Shown: piece after piece, positions 57,301-64,000 of the stretch
Layout: each line of letters begins with the position of its first letter
How positions within the stretch are numbered: the first letter of the stretch is position 1
From: JAOTZA01 sp965224065
GTDB taxonomy: Bacteria > Acidobacteriota > Thermoanaerobaculia > Multivoradales > JAHEKO01
Direction of reading: 5' to 3'
Length of the DNA stretch: 64,000 bases
NCBI GenBank assembly: GCA_965224065.1
Contig: CBDCYF010000005.1
Coordinates: 3,038,001 to 3,102,000 of the forward strand
The notes under the pieces: model-generated
What the model saw: only the letters and a program-made list of their open reading frames with translations
Told to the model about the DNA's origin: nothing
Database searches by the model: none
Position numbers and translations under genes: made by a program

Positions 57301-57485
57301 GACTGATGCACGGCGAGGATCTGCGCGCCCGGCAGCGTCGTGCCGCCGGATTCGTCGGTCACCACACCGGCGACCCCCCCGCGCGTGACCTGCGCGGGCA
57401 ACACACCGGCTCCCAGGATCACGGCGATCAGAAACAGTAGGTTCGTCGGGGTCGGCCTTCTCTCTTTTCGGGTCCTTCGCTTCAT
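54339..57485 (-). CDS. TonB-dependent receptor with carboxypeptidase-regulatory-like domain
   Basis: A 1,048-residue outer-membrane transporter. After a signal peptide (LLFLIAVILGAGVLPAQ) comes a carboxypeptidase D regulatory-like domain (GVAGVVTDESGGTTLPGAQI...DADGRFTIHGVRVGAYQV), then a plug region with SVAGRNNRYNNIQIDGSVNN and a long beta-barrel ending RWRAKLGARVSF with a terminal aromatic. This OmpA-independent, large TonB-receptor type is abundant in Acidobacteriota. ATG 57485 follows AGGAGGTGAG. Ligand unknown, probably a glycan or peptide; the two-component genes lie upstream on the same strand. Confidence 0.92.
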   Translation of the reverse strand: MKRRTRKERRPTPTNLLFLIAVILGAGVLPAQVTRGGVAGVVTDESGGTTLPGAQILAVHQSTGTRHTAVSDADGRFTIHGVRVGAYQVSATMDGFKSGERTVSVSLGQTVFLTFGLHLETVTEVLTVVGESGQLINPARTGAASNVSLESIENLPTIGRGLEDFARTNPFFTVTAENQDAPSLSVAGRNNRYNNIQIDGSVNNDLFGLADQGTPGGQANTTPISLDAIQELELVIADFDVRQGGFSGGSVNVVTRSGTNDYRGSAYFFTRDDGFFGDGPAVLGEFGQFEEDVYGFRFGGPLRQDKVFFFLNYENSEQSTPSGWSIDGASGQAFGNGGLIDEANRFRDILISRYGFDPGGLGENTRSTPSDKAFARLDFNLSDRHQLTLRHNFVDAQNDVNRPGSRTYEWPSETYAFTDETNSTVAQLNSVFGSNRFNELRITRQSIRDARAGRDANPFPWIEIENVLPNSGIEFEAGTEAFSQRNSLDQDILEITNDFTWVRGDHTVTLGTHNELFSFANVFVQNAFGAYEFTDLDAFEAGIARRYNLTLINPGQPEIQEFDIDQIGLYAGDTWTVRPDLTLTYGLRVDVPFMPDKPSRNPLTESLYGLHTDEIPDGNALWQPRLGFNWDVTGEGRQQLRGGAGIFAGRTPYVWISNNYARTGIEQNFITLTNVPFNPDPLGQNPDLTGANLQVGEFNLIDPDFEFPQVLRLNLAYDRELSWWGLFGSAEILYSQTLEDIDYKNVNVSPTGTTQPFDGRPIYSSINPSVSGAYLITNTGEGESTNIALRIERPLRNRVSGYVSYVYGDSQVVNPGTSSRAVSNWQFHEATDPNNAEVNRSEFEVEHRFNASASYTFGGDTEHPTVLSAYYNLQSGRPYSTLVTGGFPFTSINGDGFTSNDLIYVPSGAGDVVTRGGTWEQLDAYISSDKCLDRHRGQIAPRNCSEAPWNHTLDLRLAQDVPIPGRAKLQLTLDVLNVMNLLDDDSGVLRYVNFNTITPVRFDGIDPETGNPIYTLFRVVTDPENNPVFQTHNINSRWRAKLGARVSF

Positions 57486-57573
57486 CTCACCTCCTGCTTG
57501 CAAGTTGACGGTCTTCTCCCACCAGGCGAACCTAGCGACGCCCACCGGCTTCAGGAACCGGTGTTCGGTAAAC

Positions 57574-57600
57574 GGGTCGGGGCCACCGTCAGCCGACCCG
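57574..57600 (-). terminator. Stem-loop after the two-component genes
   Basis: An 8-bp stem, CGGGTCGG/CCGACCCG, around an 11-nt loop lies between the response-regulator stop and the receptor start. An overlapping alternative stem, GGGGCCAC/GTGGCCCC, is also possible. On the minus strand it is followed by only three T residues, so termination is uncertain. Confidence 0.35.
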
Positions 57601-57627
57601 TGGCCCCGGTGAGTGGCGGGGCGCGGG

Positions 57628-58347
57628 CTAACGGACCAGTCGGCGGAGGCGGCTGGATCCGGCGCGGCTGGCCAGCACGCTGGTTCCGTCCTTGAGCTTG
57701 ACGGCCAGGCGGCGGTCGTCGAAGGGCTCGATCGACGAAACGTGATCCAGATTGACGATCCGCGATCGATGCACCCTCACAAACCGTTCCGAGTCGAGAT
57801 CGCGGGCCAAGCTCTTGAGCGTCGTGCCCAGCAGATAGACCTCGTCGCGTGTGTGGGCCTCTGCATAGTCGTCTGAGGCCTTGATAAAGCGAATCTCGCC
57901 CACCGGTACCGGGACGATGCTTCCCGCCTTGCGGGCGAACAGCCGCGTCGTAGGCTGCTTTTCCCGGCGCTGAGAGGCACTTCCCGGGGCGCTGAATCGG
58001 CGCCGCACCCGCGAAAGGGCCGCGTCGAAGCGCGACCTTCCGTAGGGCTTGACCAGATAGTCGATCGCGCCTCGTTCGAAAGCGGAGACGGCGTACTCGT
58101 CGTAGGCGGTCGTAAAGACCACGCTGGGGCTGTGCCGTGAGCTCGCGAGTGCTTCCAGGCCGGACATCTCGGGCAAGCGAATGTCCATAAAGACGAGATC
58201 CGGCTCCAGCTCGTCGATCAGAGAGACGGCGGTCAAGCCATCCGAAGCCGCCCCCACGAGATCGAGCCAATCGACCTGTGAGACCAGATCGCAGAGATCA
58301 CCGCGGGCGAGCGGCTCATCTTCGACCACCAGAGCACGGACTCTCAC
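57628..58347 (-). CDS. LytTR-type response regulator
   Basis: A 239-residue DNA-binding regulator. The receiver domain has acidic residues VVEDEP, the phosphoacceptor Asp in LVFMDIRLPEMSG and the conserved Lys in DYLVKPYGRSRF. The C-terminal LytTR domain (IRFIKASDDYAEAHTRDEVYLLGTTLKSL...FVRVHRSRIVNLDHV) binds DNA by a beta-fold. The GTG at 58347 overlaps the kinase stop (GTGA), pairing the two. The TonB receptor lies next downstream on the same strand and could be a target. Confidence 0.92.
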   Translation of the reverse strand: MRVRALVVEDEPLARGDLCDLVSQVDWLDLVGAASDGLTAVSLIDELEPDLVFMDIRLPEMSGLEALASSRHSPSVVFTTAYDEYAVSAFERGAIDYLVKPYGRSRFDAALSRVRRRFSAPGSASQRREKQPTTRLFARKAGSIVPVPVGEIRFIKASDDYAEAHTRDEVYLLGTTLKSLARDLDSERFVRVHRSRIVNLDHVSSIEPFDDRRLAVKLKDGTSVLASRAGSSRLRRLVR

Positions 58348-59465
58348 GAGGCAAGCGCCTCCTTTTGGAGGCCGGTGGAATTTGCGGGCACCGTCATCCA
58401 GGCCGTGAATCCCTCCTCCCACTCGGTCTCGATCACGAGCTGCGCGTCGACGCCATAGAGGGCCTCGAGACGTTCTCGGATGAGTCGCAACCCGTTGTGC
58501 CCATTCCCATCTCCGACCTCGGGCGCTCCGGGACCGTCGTCGCGTACCCACGCGACCAGTTTGTCGTCCCTCAGAGTCGCGCCGATCTCGAGCTTGCCGC
58601 CGTTCTTGCGCGGCGAGATCGCGTGTCGGACCGAATTCTCGACCAGCGGTTGGAGGGAGAAGACCGGCACAAGACACGCGCGCGCGTCGCCGTCGACATC
58701 CATGCGCAACTGGAGCCGCCGGCCCAACCGCATTCGCTCGAGGCTCAGATAACTCTCGATGATGGCCAGCTCGTGATCCAGAGTGACTTCCTCGGCGTCA
58801 CGAACTTGGGCGCTGAGACAATGCCGGAAAAGGTCGCCCATCTGTGTGAGGCCCTGCTCCGCCTTGGCGGGATCACGGCGAGTGAGCGAGATGAGAGATT
58901 GCAGCGAGTTGAAAAGAAAGTGCGGCTGGAGCTGCGCCCGCAGGGCGTTGAGCTCTGTTTGCTTACGCAGAGCCATCGCGCGCAAGGTACGGTTCTCTTC
59001 TTCGCGCAGTCGCATTCTGACTTGCACCGTGTTCACCACTGCCGCCAGCAGGCCGTAGATCATCAATCGATCGAAGAACCTCCATGCGACCCGCTGGGCG
59101 CGGAATATGTACGGCGCAAAGACACCCTCGTCGAGGAATCGGTGTGTGGAGAAAAGCAAATCGACCGCCAGGGTGGCGAGCGCCGCGACGACGAAAATGA
59201 ACGCCAGCTCTTTGGACAAGGAGCGGTCTTCACGGTCCAGGGCCTTGCGCCGACTCCTGCGGATGACGATCACTCCGCCGATGGCAGCCGGTACTACGTT
59301 GAAGAGCCCGATGACCGACAGCCGGTACCAGCCCAGCTCGCTGGGGCTGGACCAGGCATAAACCCCGGCGAAGGGCAACCAGGCCAGCCAGTAAAGCCAC
59401 CATAGGCGGGCGTTGGAGAATTGCCGCCGTGGTGGGTCCAGTGCCGGGGCTCCTTCGCCAAACAT
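58344..59465 (-). CDS. LytS-type membrane sensor histidine kinase
   Basis: A 373-residue sensor. Four to five transmembrane segments occupy about residues 20-170 (WWLYWLAWLPFAGVYAW, VIGLFNVVPAAIGGVIVI, FIFVVAALATLAVDLLF, LMIYGLLAAVVNTV). The cytoplasmic half has the His-kinase motif LRAQLQPHFLFNSLQSL with the phosphorylated His, the N-box PLVENSVRHAI and G-box VRDDGPG, as in PF06580 kinases. ATG 59465 is chosen because membrane homology begins just after; the frame is open much further upstream in shadow sequence. It phosphorylates the overlapping LytTR regulator. Confidence 0.9.
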   Translation of the reverse strand: MFGEGAPALDPPRRQFSNARLWWLYWLAWLPFAGVYAWSSPSELGWYRLSVIGLFNVVPAAIGGVIVIRRSRRKALDREDRSLSKELAFIFVVAALATLAVDLLFSTHRFLDEGVFAPYIFRAQRVAWRFFDRLMIYGLLAAVVNTVQVRMRLREEENRTLRAMALRKQTELNALRAQLQPHFLFNSLQSLISLTRRDPAKAEQGLTQMGDLFRHCLSAQVRDAEEVTLDHELAIIESYLSLERMRLGRRLQLRMDVDGDARACLVPVFSLQPLVENSVRHAISPRKNGGKLEIGATLRDDKLVAWVRDDGPGAPEVGDGNGHNGLRLIRERLEALYGVDAQLVIETEWEEGFTAWMTVPANSTGLQKEALAS

Positions 59466-59689
59466 CCGGTCGCCGTGCCGAGCGGAGAAGTTGGAGCCCG
59501 CTCGGCGGACGAGGTCATAGTACTCGTTGCGGGCCGCAGGGCGGGGATTCGGTCGGTAAACGGGCCGCACGGGGCGTGAACGGCGTTCTTGCGGGCGCGC
59601 CGGAGCGAGGGCGAGGTTACAATGACCGTGAAGCGGTTTCTGGATAGGCTCGCTCGGGCCAAGGCGATGGAGGGGGAAATCTCCTGAGT

Positions 59690-60235
59690 TTGGAGGTCTC
59701 GGAGCTTCTGGAAAGACACGCCGCGGGAGAAGACGGGGCGTTTGATGAGCTGGTCGCCCGGCTGTACGTCGATCTGCGCCGGCTAGCGCACAGGCAGCTC
59801 GCCGGCAATTCCCCCGGGAGTCTCGACACGACGGGTCTCGTGCACGAGGCGTATCTTCGCCTTGTCGGCGGCGCTTCGAGATCCTTGCAGAGCCGTTCGC
59901 ATTTTTTTGCCGCCGCCGTGTTGACGATGCGTTCGATCGTGGTCGACTACGCTCGGTTTCTCCAAAGAGCAAAACGGGGTGGTGGGGCGCCTCACGAAAC
60001 CGCTGACGGCGATCTGCCGGCGATGGACAAGGAGATCGACGAGATCCTTGCGGTCAACGAGGTTTTGGATCGTCTTGCCAAAAAAGACACGCAAGCCGTT
60101 CGAGTCGTGGAATGCCGCTACTTCGCCGGGCTGAGCGAACGCGAGACCGCCGAGAGTCTGGATATCCCCTTGCGGACGGTCCAACGTCTTTGGAGCCGCG
60201 CCCGCGCGTTGCTCCGCCGGGAGCTGCGCCCGTGA
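59690..60235 (+). CDS. ECF-type RNA polymerase sigma factor (TIGR02999-like)
   Basis: A 181-residue sigma-70-family factor: region 2 (DELVARLYVDLRRLAHRQL...LVHEAYLRLVG, SRSHFFAAAVLTMRSIVVDYAR) and region 4 (RVVECRYFAGLSERETAESLDIPLRTVQRLWSRARALLRREL). The wording resembles the TIGR02999 group found in Acidobacteria and Planctomycetes next to Ser/Thr kinases, and this gene overlaps exactly such a kinase. The TTG at 59690 is chosen, with GGAGGGGG upstream at somewhat long spacing. No anti-sigma gene is seen; the kinase may control it. Confidence 0.92.
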   Translation: MEVSELLERHAAGEDGAFDELVARLYVDLRRLAHRQLAGNSPGSLDTTGLVHEAYLRLVGGASRSLQSRSHFFAAAVLTMRSIVVDYARFLQRAKRGGGAPHETADGDLPAMDKEIDEILAVNEVLDRLAKKDTQAVRVVECRYFAGLSERETAESLDIPLRTVQRLWSRARALLRRELRP

Positions 60236-63200
60236 CGGGGGACGATCCAAAGGCGCCGGACCAGGCCGCGGAACATAACGAAGATTCGGCGCGAATCTCC
60301 GACAGTTTTCTGAACACGCGCGGCGCGCTCGGCGGGGCTGTCGGGACGCGCCTGGCGTCGATGCTGAGCGAGACCGAGCGAGAGCGCGATCTCGCCGGCC
60401 AATCGGTGGGCAGCGTGAGGATGATCCGCAAGCTGGGAGACGGAGGTTTCGGCAGGGTCTATCTTGGGCATGACGAGAAGCTTGATCGGCGGGTGGCGGT
60501 CAAGGTCCTCCACGCCACCCGCAGCTTTCATCAACGGGCGCGCGACCGGTTCCGCCGGGAAGCGCGGCTGCTGTCGAAACTGGACCATCCAAACATCTGC
60601 AGAATCTACGGGCTGATCGAAGAAGGTGGCGTCGACTACCTGGTGCTGGAGTACATCGACGGCCAGCCGCTCGCCGTTGCGGCCGCGGGCGCCGATGCGG
60701 AAGCCAAGCTCGGGCTGGCCAGGGACATCGCCGCCGCGCTGCAAGCTGCCCACGAGGCCAACATCATCCACCGGGACCTCAAACCGGCCAATGTCATAGT
60801 AACTCCCGAGGGGATCGCCAAAGTCCTCGACTTCGGTGTCGCGCGTGTCGAGCAACGGAGGCCGTCTGGAGCCGGTGGTCAACCTCCCCCGTCCGCCCAC
60901 GGCGGCGGTCCGATTGACGATGGCCTGCGAGCGGCCGGGGACGAAGGCCTTACACGCCTGGGCTCACGTCTCGGGACGATCCGGCACATGAGCCCGGAGC
61001 AGGCTCGCGGCGAGGAGCTGACGCTGGCTTCCGATCTCTTTGCCTTCGGACTGCTTCTGCATGAACTCTTCGGCGGGCGGCCTGCATACCCGGAAGAAGC
61101 GCCGGACGGCCTCCTCGCGAGGGTCCAGAAAGGCGAAGTGGAACCTCTTGAGCATCCCGATGCCGACCTTGTCGCGTTGGTTCGCGACTTGGAACGGTAC
61201 GATCCCCGCCTCCGGCCCAGCGCTTCGGAAGCCGTCGAGACACTCAAGGCTCTCCTCGACCGGCCGCGCCGGAGGAGAAAACGCCGGCTCAAGCGTCTCG
61301 CGGTGGGGGCGTCGATCCTCTCCGTGCTGGTTTTGCTGGCGGCCTGGTGGAGGCTGCGATGGGAGGCGGCGTCCGACATCGCGGCGTCGGAAGCTTTGAT
61401 CGCGCAGGCGCACAAGATCGAATGGCGTATGAGGGCCGAATACCTGAGTCCGGCACACGACATCGAGGGGGCCAAGGAGGCCGTCCGCCTGCAGACCGCA
61501 GAACTGAAGCGGACCCTTCGTTCCCTCGGCCGGGTCGCGGCCGGGCCGGGGCACTACGCTATCGGCCGGGCGGCGCTGTCGGTCGATGATCTTGCCACGG
61601 CCCGAGAAGAGGTCGAAACTGCTTGGGCGCTCGGATACCGGACACCGGAGGTGGCGAACACGCTCGGACGGATCCTCGCGAGGATCTTTCGCGACGAAGT
61701 TCAACGCGACTCCGGCCGCTATACCGCCGACCAGCGGAACAGGCGTCTGGCTCAGCACCGGGTCGAGTTGGGGGAGCCGGCGGCCCGCTATCTGGAAATG
61801 GGCCGGGGCACGCAGGTGGACGCGCCTGCCTATGTCGAGAGCCTCCTGGCCGTGAGCGAGGGCGACTATCAAGAAGCGCTGGAACATCTGGCTTCGATCG
61901 ACCTTCCGTGGTTCTACGAGCGGTATCTACTCGAGGGCTGGATCGAGGACAGACTTTTTCAGAACGAATTGGTGGCGGGGTCGATCGAAGGCCTTCGCGA
62001 TCATGTCTCTCGGGCCCGTTCTGCCTATCGCGTGGCGACGGCGATCGGTCGTAGCGATCCACGCGCCTACGCAGGCCTGTGCCGGGCCTCGAGCCTGATG
62101 CTCAACCGCGGTCTGCTGACCGGGGAGGAAAGCACGACGGTGATGGAGGAAGCCGAGCGCGCCTGCCAAAAAGCGCTCGAGATTTCTCCCGGCTCGGAAG
62201 GGGCGCTGAGCATCCTGGCGGCGACCTATTTCTTTGCCGCCCAAGATGCCTGGGACCGGGGCAAGGACGCGGCCGCTTTTTTGGAGAAAGCCGAAAAAGC
62301 GGCGGAGGAAGGGCTGGCCGCGAATCCGGAGTCGGCCGGGTTGCAACGCACGCTCGTCCGCGTACTTTGGCGAAAGGCTGTGGAGATACAGCAGCGGGGC
62401 AGGGACCCGACCGCAGCCTTCGCGCGAGGCCGGGAGATCGCGGAAAGGCTGGTTGCGGCAGATCTGCCGGCGGTGGCGGACCTGCAGGCATTTGTTCTTC
62501 TCGTCATGGATCAGGCGATGCACCTGGAGAGCAAGGGGCACGCGTCTGTACAAACTCTCCAGCGAGGCATCGAGGTCTCCGAGCGGTCCATCGAGATCCA
62601 GGCGAGCGCGGCGGGCTGGGCAAATCTCGCAATCTTCCACTACCTCCTGGGCAGTTATGAGTCCGATCATGGACTCGATCCGGGGCCGAGTGTTCGTGCC
62701 GGCCTCGAAGCAATCGGCAAAGGCGTAGAACAGCTTCCCGGGCACCCGGCGATCCTGAGGGTACTGGGAAACCTGAACGAAGTGGGACTCCGCCATGCGG
62801 TGCGGACGGGCGGAGACGGAGCGGGGTTTCTGGCCAAGGGCAGGAAAGCGTTTGAGGCCGCCGCAGAGGCGGATCCGGATTTCGTCTGGGCCAAAGTCGA
62901 CCTTTTGCTGCTCGAGCTGGTCAACGCGAGAGCCAGCGTGGAGCGCGGGGAAGCGCCGCGCTGGTGGCTGGCTAACGCCGCTCGGATCTTGCGCCGGTTG
63001 GAGTCCGCCGACGATGTGAAGGCCGACTACTATTTGCTCGCCGGGCGCGGGCAAATCGTGGAGGGCATGTGGGCGGAGCGCCGGGGCGCCTCCCCGGTCC
63101 GTGCGTGGGAGCGGGCGGAATCTTTTCTCGAACGGGCGGCGGGGCACAATTCGCTCGATGCCGCGGCGTACGCGGCGCTGGCGGAAGCCCGTTGGTTGCT

Positions 63201-63471
63201 CGCGCGCCGTTCTCCGCGCCGGACCGCTCTGGTGAGCGGGGGGCTCGAAGCGGCGGACCGGGCCCTGAAGCTCAAACCGGATCACGCCGAGGCTCTCATC
63301 ACCAGGGCGGGTCTTCTACGCTTGCGCGCGGCCCGGCGAGGCGAGAGCTCCGCCGATGAGCTACTGGTGGCAGCGGCCGGCGCCGAAGCCGAAGCCTGCG
63401 CGATCAATCGGTTTCTGCGGCCGCAGTGCGCCGGCGCCCTCTCCCCGGCGCCCTTCGCCGGGGCTCGATAG
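60232..63471 (+). CDS. Ser/Thr protein kinase with TPR-like extracellular domain
   Basis: A 1,079-residue kinase. The catalytic domain (about residues 62-335) shows glycine loop LGDGGFGRVYLG, Lys in RRVAVKVL, HRDLKPANVIV, DFGVAR and MSPEQARG, with an unusual Gly/Pro/Ala-rich insert between DFG and MSPEQ. One transmembrane segment follows at about 360-377 (ASILSVLVLLAAWW), then an approximately 700-residue helical region with TPR-like repeats, predicted outside the cytoplasm. The GTG overlaps the sigma-factor stop (GTGA). It may phosphorylate the sigma factor to set its activity. Confidence 0.93.
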   Translation: MTGDDPKAPDQAAEHNEDSARISDSFLNTRGALGGAVGTRLASMLSETERERDLAGQSVGSVRMIRKLGDGGFGRVYLGHDEKLDRRVAVKVLHATRSFHQRARDRFRREARLLSKLDHPNICRIYGLIEEGGVDYLVLEYIDGQPLAVAAAGADAEAKLGLARDIAAALQAAHEANIIHRDLKPANVIVTPEGIAKVLDFGVARVEQRRPSGAGGQPPPSAHGGGPIDDGLRAAGDEGLTRLGSRLGTIRHMSPEQARGEELTLASDLFAFGLLLHELFGGRPAYPEEAPDGLLARVQKGEVEPLEHPDADLVALVRDLERYDPRLRPSASEAVETLKALLDRPRRRRKRRLKRLAVGASILSVLVLLAAWWRLRWEAASDIAASEALIAQAHKIEWRMRAEYLSPAHDIEGAKEAVRLQTAELKRTLRSLGRVAAGPGHYAIGRAALSVDDLATAREEVETAWALGYRTPEVANTLGRILARIFRDEVQRDSGRYTADQRNRRLAQHRVELGEPAARYLEMGRGTQVDAPAYVESLLAVSEGDYQEALEHLASIDLPWFYERYLLEGWIEDRLFQNELVAGSIEGLRDHVSRARSAYRVATAIGRSDPRAYAGLCRASSLMLNRGLLTGEESTTVMEEAERACQKALEISPGSEGALSILAATYFFAAQDAWDRGKDAAAFLEKAEKAAEEGLAANPESAGLQRTLVRVLWRKAVEIQQRGRDPTAAFARGREIAERLVAADLPAVADLQAFVLLVMDQAMHLESKGHASVQTLQRGIEVSERSIEIQASAAGWANLAIFHYLLGSYESDHGLDPGPSVRAGLEAIGKGVEQLPGHPAILRVLGNLNEVGLRHAVRTGGDGAGFLAKGRKAFEAAAEADPDFVWAKVDLLLLELVNARASVERGEAPRWWLANAARILRRLESADDVKADYYLLAGRGQIVEGMWAERRGASPVRAWERAESFLERAAGHNSLDAAAYAALAEARWLLARRSPRRTALVSGGLEAADRALKLKPDHAEALITRAGLLRLRAARRGESSADELLVAAAGAEAEACAINRFLRPQCAGALSPAPFAGAR

Positions 63472-63624
63472 CTCGAAACCAGCTCCGGTCGCCGCCGCAG
63501 CCACCGCTTGGCCGCCGGAGGGGGACACGGGCGTCCCGGGCTCTCTGAAGAAAGTTGGCGGTTGCCGGCTCGTTTTGTCGATTTTTCTAAGTAGGGGAGA
63601 AACCCAGAACGACAGGAGGTGTTG

Positions 63625-64000
63625 ATGAAGGATAAAAACGGTCGGGTTCTGGTTTTTGGTTTGCTCTTGGCGTTGCTTCCGCCGGTTTCGGCGTTTGCCG
63701 GAGAGGGGTTGGCGGCACTGCAGACCGCGGATCCTGCCTGCCCCGACGACAGCGGCGACATCTATGTCGACTGCGAGAACGGCACGGTCACCGACAACCG
63801 CACGGGCTTGGTGTGGCTTGCCGACGCCACTTGTTGGGACGTCGGTATGACATGGGAAGAGGCCAAAGAGATCGTGGCGGGCCTGTCGGACATTCCGCCC
63901 GGCTCCGCGGCCGCCAACGACGACTGCGGACTCTCCGATAACTCGTCGCCTGGTGAGTGGCGGCTGCCGTCTGTCAGTGAGTGGGAGGACATGATTTCCA
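63625..64000 (+). CDS. DUF1566-type secreted protein (3' end outside window)
   Basis: The visible 125 residues start with a signal peptide (VLVFGLLLALLPPVSAFAG) and contain YVDCENGTVTDNRTGLVWL, followed by WEEAKEIV and WRLPSVSEWEDM, the hallmark of DUF1566/Lcl domains found in secreted adhesion or envelope proteins. Several cysteines suggest disulfides. ATG 63625 has ACAGGAGGTGTTG upstream, an excellent ribosome site. The frame is open at the window edge. It stands downstream of the sigma/kinase pair and could belong to its regulon. Confidence 0.8.
   Translation, partial: MKDKNGRVLVFGLLLALLPPVSAFAGEGLAALQTADPACPDDSGDIYVDCENGTVTDNRTGLVWLADATCWDVGMTWEEAKEIVAGLSDIPPGSAAANDDCGLSDNSSPGEWRLPSVSEWEDMIS

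Overview
The window is GC-rich bacterial chromosome with tightly packed genes, many of them in start/stop-overlapping runs. Several features point to an Acidobacteriota-like Gram-negative organism: a TonB-dependent receptor with a carboxypeptidase-regulatory-like N-terminus, FG-GAP/ASPIC-UnbV lipoproteins in an operon with a TPR protein, a TIGR02999-type ECF sigma factor overlapping a TPR-tailed Ser/Thr kinase, and a peptidase/beta-propeller/outer-membrane-barrel fusion. This placement is inferred from gene content, not from a phylogeny. No rRNA, tRNA, CRISPR array or intact insertion sequence was recognised.

Layout. 1-11.1 kb: the 3' part of citrate synthase, a PGPGW-like membrane protein and glutamate dehydrogenase (minus strand), an Fe(III)-type ABC importer, and a ribonucleotide reductase operon, nrdAB. 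The nrd operon has tandem NrdR boxes and a leader with small ORFs, and its R2 subunit has the class Ic (Phe-for-Tyr) signature. 11.1-13.9 kb: accessory region with interspersed repeats, two small HEPN-like genes and a GNAT acetyltransferase. 13.9-28.3 kb: a 12-gene minus-strand run, trmFO-xerC-(membrane protein)-hslV-hslU-(FN3 lipoprotein)-dapF-like-tyrS-(2OG-oxygenase-like)-ASPIC-TPR-ASPIC, in which no gap exceeds about 25 bp. 28.3-38.3 kb: a repeat hairpin, topA, a 1,953-residue membrane P-loop NTPase on the plus strand, then dprA. The NTPase gene interrupts the dprA-topA-trmFO-xerC-hslVU order known from other bacteria and is the best candidate here for an undescribed system.

38.3-44.7 kb: envelope proteins (TPR protein, CsgG-like secreted protein, metallopeptidase/propeller/barrel fusion) and two metallo-beta-lactamase-fold hydrolases. 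44.9-53.4 kb: purine biosynthesis, arranged divergently as purL(S)-purQ on the minus strand and purF-(phosphohydrolase/sulfatase-like)-purM-purN on the plus strand, around a perfect 24-bp inverted repeat. 53.5-64 kb: a secreted S74-chaperone protein converging on the TonB receptor, a LytS/LytTR-type two-component pair, the ECF sigma/kinase pair, and the start of a DUF1566 protein cut by the window edge.

Working together: nrdAB and the pur genes supply nucleotides, while topA, dprA and xerC handle DNA topology, uptake and dimer resolution. HslUV and TyrS/TrmFO serve protein turnover and translation. The right-hand part is signalling and outer-membrane uptake. Non-coding DNA is mostly repeats: GTAGGGGC-type palindromes, a dispersed element of about 150-260 bp in four copies, and several large hairpins.
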